The notes under the pieces are model-generated. The model was not told the origin of the DNA and did no database searches. It saw only the letters and a list, made by a program, of their open reading frames with translations. Positions 6,861-10,285 of a stretch of DNA of 10,285 nucleotides are shown here, piece after piece. A program made the translations under genes and the position numbers. The DNA lies in the NCBI RefSeq assembly GCF_910578895.1, contig NZ_CAJTSC010000081.1:1-10285 (forward strand), read 5' to 3'. Origin of the DNA: an uncultured Bacteroides sp. Its GTDB lineage: Bacteria; Bacteroidota; Bacteroidia; Bacteroidales; Bacteroidaceae. Every line of letters starts with the position of its first letter. The stretch's first letter is position 1.

Positions 6861-8150
6861 TTATGGATTCTTATCTTTATCAAGAAGGGAAGTCAGTTCC
6901 TCTTCCACTTCTTCTATACTTGGCAGAGCCGATTTTAAGTTTTCAGGTATAGCCTTGCTCAACTGGTAATCGCTGATGCCTATCGGCTGGTCGTAGCCTG
7001 TCAATGCGTATTGCGCTACAACTTCATCTTTCCCCTTGCACAGCAACAATCCGATAGTCTTGTTGTCATTCTCTCCCCTTAATTTGTCATCCACTACATT
7101 GATGTAGAAGTTCAGTTGTCCTGCATACTCCGGTTTGAATGGGGTAGCCTTTAATTCTACTACAATGTATGCGTGTAAGGGGATGGAATACAGAATCAAG
7201 TCTGCATAGAAATCGCTGTTACCAATTTGAAAGTGTTTTTGTCGGGCAACAAAGGCAAAGCCATTCCCCATTTCCAGCAAGTAACGGGTGACGTGCTTAA
7301 CCAGTTGTTCTTCTATGTCCCTTTCGTCTGCCTTTTCCTTAGTTCCAGCCAAGTCAAAGATGTATGGGTCTTTCAGAAGGTAATTGGCAAGGTCGCTTTG
7401 CGGTGCAGGAAGCGTGGCTGTGAAATTATTAACCTTGTTGTTGCTGATTTGTCTGCTATATAAGTTGGTCTCAATTTGTATTTTAAGAACATTGCTGCTC
7501 CAGCCCATTTCCACGGACTGTTTCATGTACCAATAGCTTACGCCCAATGGAAGCGAACTGTTAAGCATAATCACATGGCTTGCCCAATTGGTTCTTGCAA
7601 CAGGTGATGCCATAAATACGTTTTCTATATCCTTAATTTCCATACGGTAAATGTCGGATACGGTTTTGGCAACATTATGAATTTGTGCAAGAGGTTCTTG
7701 CGTGATTATAATTTCTTTGTTATCAACGGATTGAATTTGCGCAAGAGGCTCTTGCGTAAATTGCGAATCATTTAAGTAGTGTACTTCATCTTCAATTTTC
7801 TTCACGCTTGGAGCTATCAGCTTTGCATCCGTATCAATGAAATTCTGCAATGCTCTCAATGGATATGTTCTTGCAAACTGACACATATAGGTAAGGTTGC
7901 GTTCCGAATAACCTTTCTTTTCGGGATAATTGAATCGGATAGCCTTTGCCAATTGTTTGATGGTTTTGCTTCCCCATCCGTGCAGTTGCTGATGATAGAG
8001 AATATAGTTGCCCATTTTCCAGTAATGGAACAACATTTGCGCATTGGCAGCGGTAATCAGCCTTACTTGCGCCTGTTGTATTTCCGAACCGACAGCATTT
8101 ATAAATGCATCAAAATTCGTCTTTTCTATGTTATGTCCGTTGTTGCTCAT
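6861..8150 (-). CDS. DUF1016/YhcG-family PDDEXK nuclease
   Basis: This 429-residue protein matches the two-part YhcG architecture. The N-terminal DUF1016_N region (about 10-100) shows FHYWKMGNYI, HGWGSKTIKQLAKAI and KKGYSERNLTYMCQFA. The middle has GWSSNVLKIQIE and LPAPQSDLANYLLKDPYIFD (247-266). The C-terminal nuclease core has GNGFAFVARQKHFQIGNSDFYADLILY with D313, then the VELK motif (E332, K334) and Q345. All expected active-site residues are present, so it should be a catalytically able DNA nuclease, target unknown. Residues 132-160 hold a duplicated TQEPLAQI motif encoded by palindromic repeats. The gene has its own promoter 3' of the integrase gene and is followed 11 bp later by a coiled-coil partner. 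Family members are often found in accessory regions near restriction-type genes; a defence role here is inference. Confidence 0.88.
   Translation of the reverse strand: MSNNGHNIEKTNFDAFINAVGSEIQQAQVRLITAANAQMLFHYWKMGNYILYHQQLHGWGSKTIKQLAKAIRFNYPEKKGYSERNLTYMCQFARTYPLRALQNFIDTDAKLIAPSVKKIEDEVHYLNDSQFTQEPLAQIQSVDNKEIIITQEPLAQIHNVAKTVSDIYRMEIKDIENVFMASPVARTNWASHVIMLNSSLPLGVSYWYMKQSVEMGWSSNVLKIQIETNLYSRQISNNKVNNFTATLPAPQSDLANYLLKDPYIFDLAGTKEKADERDIEEQLVKHVTRYLLEMGNGFAFVARQKHFQIGNSDFYADLILYSIPLHAYIVVELKATPFKPEYAGQLNFYINVVDDKLRGENDNKTIGLLLCKGKDEVVAQYALTGYDQPIGISDYQLSKAIPENLKSALPSIEEVEEELTSLLDKDKNP
7678..7757. repeat. Pair of palindromic 26-bp repeats inside the DUF1016 gene
   Basis: Two 26-bp copies (7678-7703 and 7732-7757), 54 bp apart, differ at two positions, both changing T to C. 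The second holds a perfect palindrome, CGCAAGAG-G-CTCTTGCG (7740-7756); the first is the same palindrome with one mismatch. The spacing is 18 codons, so the reading frame is kept and the protein gains a second TQEPLAQI block. Confidence 0.75.
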
Positions 8151-8170
8151 CTTATGATATTTTCAGAATA

Positions 8171-8202
8171 CAAATATACTTCAATGGTGGTAATCTATGA
8201 AA
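8171..8202 (-). promoter_or_regulatory. Promoter of the nuclease/coiled-coil cassette
   Basis: On the minus strand TATATTTG (8178-8171) is a perfect Bacteroides -7 box (TAnnTTTG). TTTC (8202-8199), one base off the TTTG -33 box, lies 20 bp upstream of it. The site falls in the 65-bp gap between the integrase stop and the nuclease start, so transcription would begin about 15 bp before the nuclease ATG. Confidence 0.6.
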
Positions 8203-8215
8203 CTAATTGATACTT

Positions 8216-9499
8216 TTATAGTTGATTAAACTTGTTCATGGCGTTTGCCCTGATGTCATCCGCTATGTCAATATAGGGTTTCATTGCTTTATAGTCGCTG
8301 TGCCCTGTCCATTTCATAACCACCGGTGCCGGAATTCCGAGTGCCAACGCATTACAGATGAAAGTCTTTCTTCCTGCATGGGTACTTAACAATGCGTATT
8401 TGGGTGTGACTTCATCTATGCGCTCATTTCCCTTGTAGTAGGTTTCCCGTACAGGCTCGTTGATTTCCGCCAGTTCACCCAGTTCTTTCAGATAATCGTT
8501 CATCTTCTGATTGCTGATGACGGGCAATGCCATGTGGTTCTCGAAATGAACATCCTTGTATTTTTCAAGAATGGCTTTGCTGTGGTCGTTCAGTTCGATT
8601 ATCAGGCTATCCGCAGTCTTGACTGTGGTGACTTCAATGTGGTCGGGCTTAATATCACTTCTTTTCAAGTTACGGACATCCGAATATCGTAAGCTCGTGA
8701 AGCAGCAGAACAGAAAGACATCCCTGACACGTTCCAAATACTGTTTGTCATGCGGTATATGATAATCTTTCAGTTTGTTCAGTTCATCCCATGTCAGGAA
8801 TATTACCTTTTTAGGGGTTGTTTTTAATTTGGGTTTGAATGCGTCGTATGCAATGTTCTGATGATGCCCTCTTTTGAAGCTCCAACGCAGGAACCATTTG
8901 AGAAACCCCATCTGTTTGCCAATAGTGCTGTTTCTCATGTCCTTTTTATCACGTAAGAAATTAACATACTCGTTCAGCCCGAACTCGTTGAAGTATTCAA
9001 AGGTTACATCCTCCTTGAACTCTTTGATGTGATTTCTTACCGCTGCAAATTTCTCATAGGTGGATGCCGTCCAATTATTCTGATTGCCACACTCCTTTAC
9101 AAATTCATCGAATACCTCCCAAAAGTTTATCTGTGTTTCTTCCTGCTGCTCTTCGTTGGCATCTTTCATCCGCAGGTTGAACGCATCCTTTAGCTGTTGG
9201 GTGGTTGGCATGGCTTCCTGTACCTCAAATTCCTTGAATACGTTTTGAATCTCGGCATAGTATTTCAGCAAGTCTGCATTGATTTCGGATGCGCTTTGCT
9301 TTAGTTTGTTGGTGCATCCGTTCTTTACCCGTTGTTTGTCGGCATCCCATTTGGCTACGTCAATCCGGTAGCCTGTTGTAAACTCGATGCGTTGGCTTGC
9401 GTATATGACACGCATACGGATAGGCACGTTCTCTACGATTGGCACACCGTTCTTCTTCCGGCTCTCCAATGCAAAAATGATGTTACGTTTGATATTCAT
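8216..9499 (-). CDS. int: Tyrosine recombinase/integrase of the element (IntN-like)
   Basis: This 427-residue integrase would insert and excise the element by site-specific recombination. An N-terminal arm-binding part (1-100) opens with MNIKRNIIFALESRKKNG and contains FTTGYRIDVAKWD. A SAM-like core-binding domain (about 124-215) and the catalytic domain (232-427) follow. All catalytic residues are visible: R271 (TSLRYSDV), K294 (VKTADS), H374 and R377 (LSTHAGRKTF), H400 (WTGHSDY) and the nucleophile Y409 (MKPYIDIADD). An upstream in-frame ATG at 9556 would add 19 residues but lies in the -33 box of the predicted promoter, so 9499 is the better start. Position next to the tRNA-Ser-like core is typical. 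The protein looks complete and active. Confidence 0.93.
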   Translation of the reverse strand: MNIKRNIIFALESRKKNGVPIVENVPIRMRVIYASQRIEFTTGYRIDVAKWDADKQRVKNGCTNKLKQSASEINADLLKYYAEIQNVFKEFEVQEAMPTTQQLKDAFNLRMKDANEEQQEETQINFWEVFDEFVKECGNQNNWTASTYEKFAAVRNHIKEFKEDVTFEYFNEFGLNEYVNFLRDKKDMRNSTIGKQMGFLKWFLRWSFKRGHHQNIAYDAFKPKLKTTPKKVIFLTWDELNKLKDYHIPHDKQYLERVRDVFLFCCFTSLRYSDVRNLKRSDIKPDHIEVTTVKTADSLIIELNDHSKAILEKYKDVHFENHMALPVISNQKMNDYLKELGELAEINEPVRETYYKGNERIDEVTPKYALLSTHAGRKTFICNALALGIPAPVVMKWTGHSDYKAMKPYIDIADDIRANAMNKFNQL

Positions 9500-9501
9500 A
9501 A

Positions 9502-9541
9502 TTGGGTGCGTTTGAAATTCTACACCCAAATATACACCCAA
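9502..9541. promoter_or_regulatory. Repeat cluster over the integrase promoter (operator or arm sites)
   Basis: TACACCCAA occurs at 9521-9529 and 9533-9541, a 12-bp period, and its inverse TTGGGTG lies at 9502-9508 next to the start codon. The direct copies overlap the -7 box and the transcription start region. They could bind the integrase itself, DUF3853 or another regulator. Confidence 0.5.
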
Positions 9542-9557
9542 AAATTGAAATAGCAAA
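9527..9557 (-). promoter_or_regulatory. Integrase promoter, Bacteroides type
   Basis: On the minus strand TTTG (9557-9554) and TATATTTG (9534-9527) are separated by 19 bp, a full match to the Bacteroides -33/-7 consensus. Transcription would start near 9520, about 20 bp before the ATG at 9499, which supports that start over the upstream ATG at 9556. Confidence 0.75.
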
Positions 9558-9657
9558 AGGCATTTAGAAAGATTTAGATTTACTTTGCATTGTATATAAT
9601 ATATGATTATCAGTGATTTGCAATTTTATGATATTTTCTGAAAGCATAGGTTCTGGA

Positions 9658-9671
9658 GCCTCTCTCTCCGC
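9658..9671 (+). other. Attachment-site core, tRNA-Ser 3'-end-like
   Basis: The 14 bases GCCTCTCTCTCCGC include CTCTCTCCGC, which equals the acceptor 3' strand and discriminator of tRNA-Ser genes that begin GGAGAGA. NBU2-type elements are known to insert at tRNA-Ser 3' ends. The bases to the left do not form a T-arm (TTCTGGA in place of TTCRANY), so this is a core copy at an element end, not a tRNA. The intact tRNA would be at the other end, left of the window. Confidence 0.6.
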
Positions 9672-9678
9672 TGAACTA

Positions 9679-9698
9679 ACCGGACAAAACCGGACAAA
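9679..9698 (+). repeat. Tandem 10-bp repeat beside the att core
   Basis: ACCGGACAAA occurs twice back to back (9679-9688, 9689-9698), and ACCGGACA recurs at 9763-9770. Short repeats beside a core and upstream of an integrase suggest recombinase arm-type sites, here more likely for the second integrase. Confidence 0.5.
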
Positions 9699-9712
9699 GA
9701 ACAGCCAAGTTT

Positions 9713-9743
9713 CACAAATTCAACGATTTGTGGAACTTTTTTT
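9713..9743 (+). terminator. Terminator-like hairpin with T-run
   Basis: CACAAAT (9713-9719) and ATTTGTG (9726-9732) form a 7-bp stem with loop TCAACG, followed after four bases by seven Ts. The stem is AT-rich. It could be the old terminator of the tRNA-Ser gene, now cut off from its body by the element. Confidence 0.45.
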
Positions 9744-9792
9744 ATCCCCTTATGTCTGCCCTACCGGACATCATTTAGCCCTTAAATGACAA

Positions 9793-9843
9793 AGTTAGTA
9801 ACCTAACTCGTACCCCCGGCAACTGAAAGTCCAAAAGGGGTAC
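9793..9843. repeat. Two inverted repeats upstream of the second integrase
   Basis: AGTTAG-TAAC-CTAACT (9793-9808) is a perfect 6-bp stem. GTACCCC (9810-9816) and GGGGTAC (9837-9843) are perfect 7-bp arms around 20 bases. Further right TTGGCGA occurs at 9857-9863 and 9878-9884, 21 bp apart (two helical turns). These are plausible protein-binding sites for recombination or promoter control. Confidence 0.45.
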
Positions 9844-9917
9844 ACTTAGTCCGAAATTGGCGAACTTCTGTCGCTATTTGGCGAGCCTGTATAAACTTCA
9901 CTTTGAGTTAATTACCG

Positions 9918-9925
9918 TAGTTTTG
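9918..9925 (+). promoter_or_regulatory. -7 box of the second integrase promoter
   Basis: TAGTTTTG matches TAnnTTTG and lies 19 bp before the ATG at 9945. The nearest TTTG upstream (9902-9905) is too close, at 12 bp, so no good -33 box is seen. The promoter may be weak or activator-dependent. Confidence 0.45.
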
Positions 9926-9944
9926 TAACCAAAAAAGTGAGTTT

Positions 9945-10285
9945 ATGAAGAGTACATTTTCCGTTCTTTTCTTTGTGAAAAAGGACAAGCAAAAAATCAA
10001 TGGCAGTTACCCTATTTTTGTCCGCATCACGATTGATGGTGTGGCAAGCCGTTTTAATTCCAAACTGGACGTTCAACCCAAACTTTGGGACGGTAAGGCA
10101 GGCAAAGCCGCCGGACGTTCTGCGGAAGCTACCCGTATCAACCGATTGCTGGATGATATAAACGCATCCCTTAATACCATTTATCATGAACTGCAAAGGC
10201 GTGACAATTATGTTACCGCCGAAAAGGTGAAAAATGAATTTTTAGGGCATAGTGGAAAATCCACTCAAAGTAGTCCCCTTAATTC
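9945..10285 (+). CDS. Second tyrosine recombinase/integrase, 5' part cut by window edge
   Basis: The first 113 codons are visible, open to the right edge. The start MKSTFSVLFFVKKDKQKINGS, then YPIFVRITIDG, LDVQPKLWDGKAGKAAGRS and the helical RINRLLDDINASLNTIYHEL, is the typical N-terminal arm-binding domain of Bacteroidetes tyrosine integrases of conjugative transposons. The catalytic domain lies outside the window, so activity cannot be judged. It shares the general fold but little sequence with the first integrase (LWDGK here, KWDAD there), so it belongs to a different element. It reads away from the first element, 273 bp beyond the att core. The ATG at 9945 follows a good -7 box. Confidence 0.88.
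   Translation, partial: MKSTFSVLFFVKKDKQKINGSYPIFVRITIDGVASRFNSKLDVQPKLWDGKAGKAAGRSAEATRINRLLDDINASLNTIYHELQRRDNYVTAEKVKNEFLGHSGKSTQSSPLN

Larger units (their letters stand above)
1..9671. mobile_element. NBU-like integrative mobilizable element (left end outside window)
   Basis: The gene set and order (integrase, DUF3853 regulator, ATPase, primase, putative oriT, MobV relaxase, all on one strand) match from memory the backbone of Bacteroides NBU1-type mobilizable units. No mating-pair or type IV secretion genes are present, so transfer would need a helper conjugative element. The right end is placed at a 14-bp tRNA-Ser-like core at 9658-9671, about 160 bp upstream of the integrase start. 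No second copy of that core was found between 1 and 1418, so the left end, the intact tRNA and the rest of alkC should lie outside the window. A nuclease/coiled-coil pair and alkC are extra to the backbone and are inferred to be cargo. Confidence 0.7.
9500..9944. other. Intergenic region between two divergent integrases
   Basis: These 445 bp hold no convincing gene. From left to right they contain the int promoter and its repeats, an AT-rich stretch (9570-9650), the tRNA-Ser-like core (9658-9671), tandem ACCGGACAAA repeats, a terminator-like hairpin, two further inverted repeats, and the promoter region of the second integrase. Confidence 0.7.

Noticed and set aside
9500..9556. Upstream in-frame start for the first integrase
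   Set aside because: The ATG at 9556 falls in the predicted -33 box, and the added residues (MLFQFLGVYLGVEFQ...) do not look like the family's usual start, which begins at MNIKRN.
9640..9671. A complete tRNA gene ending at the core
   Set aside because: The bases before the acceptor-like end give TTCTGGA instead of a TTCRANY loop, and no anticodon or D arm is present upstream, so only the 3' core is tRNA-like.
9752..9778. Eight-codon leader-like frame MSALPDII upstream of the second integrase
   Set aside because: It is far from the integrase start (167 bp), has no visible ribosome site, and is short enough to be chance.
9912..10196. Minus-strand reading frame of 94 codons
   Set aside because: It lies opposite the second integrase, whose plus-strand translation is a clear family match; this is a shadow frame.

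Overview
The window looks like Bacteroidales DNA (Bacteroides, Parabacteroides or a relative). Several upstream regions match the Bacteroides promoter pattern (TAnnTTTG, twice with a -33 box at the right distance), strong Shine-Dalgarno sites are scarce, and the gene families (DUF3853, Bacteroides-type MobV relaxase, Bacteroidetes tyrosine integrases) are typical of that order. From the left edge to about 9671 it is most of an integrative mobilizable element of the NBU1/NBU2 kind, a non-self-transmissible element that borrows a conjugation machine. From about 9672 to the right edge lies other DNA that carries the start of a second, divergently read integrase.

All genes of the first element read on the minus strand. 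In order of transcription (right to left) they are: a complete tyrosine integrase (9499-8216) with its own promoter and repeat cluster; a two-gene cassette of a DUF1016/YhcG-type PDDEXK nuclease (8150-6861) and an unrecognised coiled-coil protein (6849-5824), with its own promoter and a strong terminator; a DUF3853 helix-turn-helix protein (5600-5292) coupled to a RepA/RecA-like ATPase (5292-4201); a 212-bp gap holding iteron-like repeats; a Toprim primase (3988-3032); a hairpin-rich gap that is the probable oriT; a MobV relaxase (2822-1419); a gene-free stretch with a large inverted-repeat structure; and an AlkC-type DNA alkylation repair glycosylase (1004 to beyond the left edge) that looks like cargo.

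Working model: the integrase inserts and excises the circle at a tRNA-Ser 3' end. A 14-bp core resembling that end lies at 9658-9671, where no tRNA body is present. DUF3853 may act as regulator or excisionase. The ATPase and primase probably support replication of the excised or transferred strand, and the relaxase nicks oriT for transfer by a helper element. The nuclease/coiled-coil cassette and alkC are not needed for that cycle and are the best candidates for host-benefit or defence functions.

Right of the core are tandem repeats, hairpins and the first 113 codons of another Bacteroidetes integrase, so a second mobile element appears to abut the first, possibly stacked at the same site. 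All family names come from recognising motifs in the translation; no database search was run.
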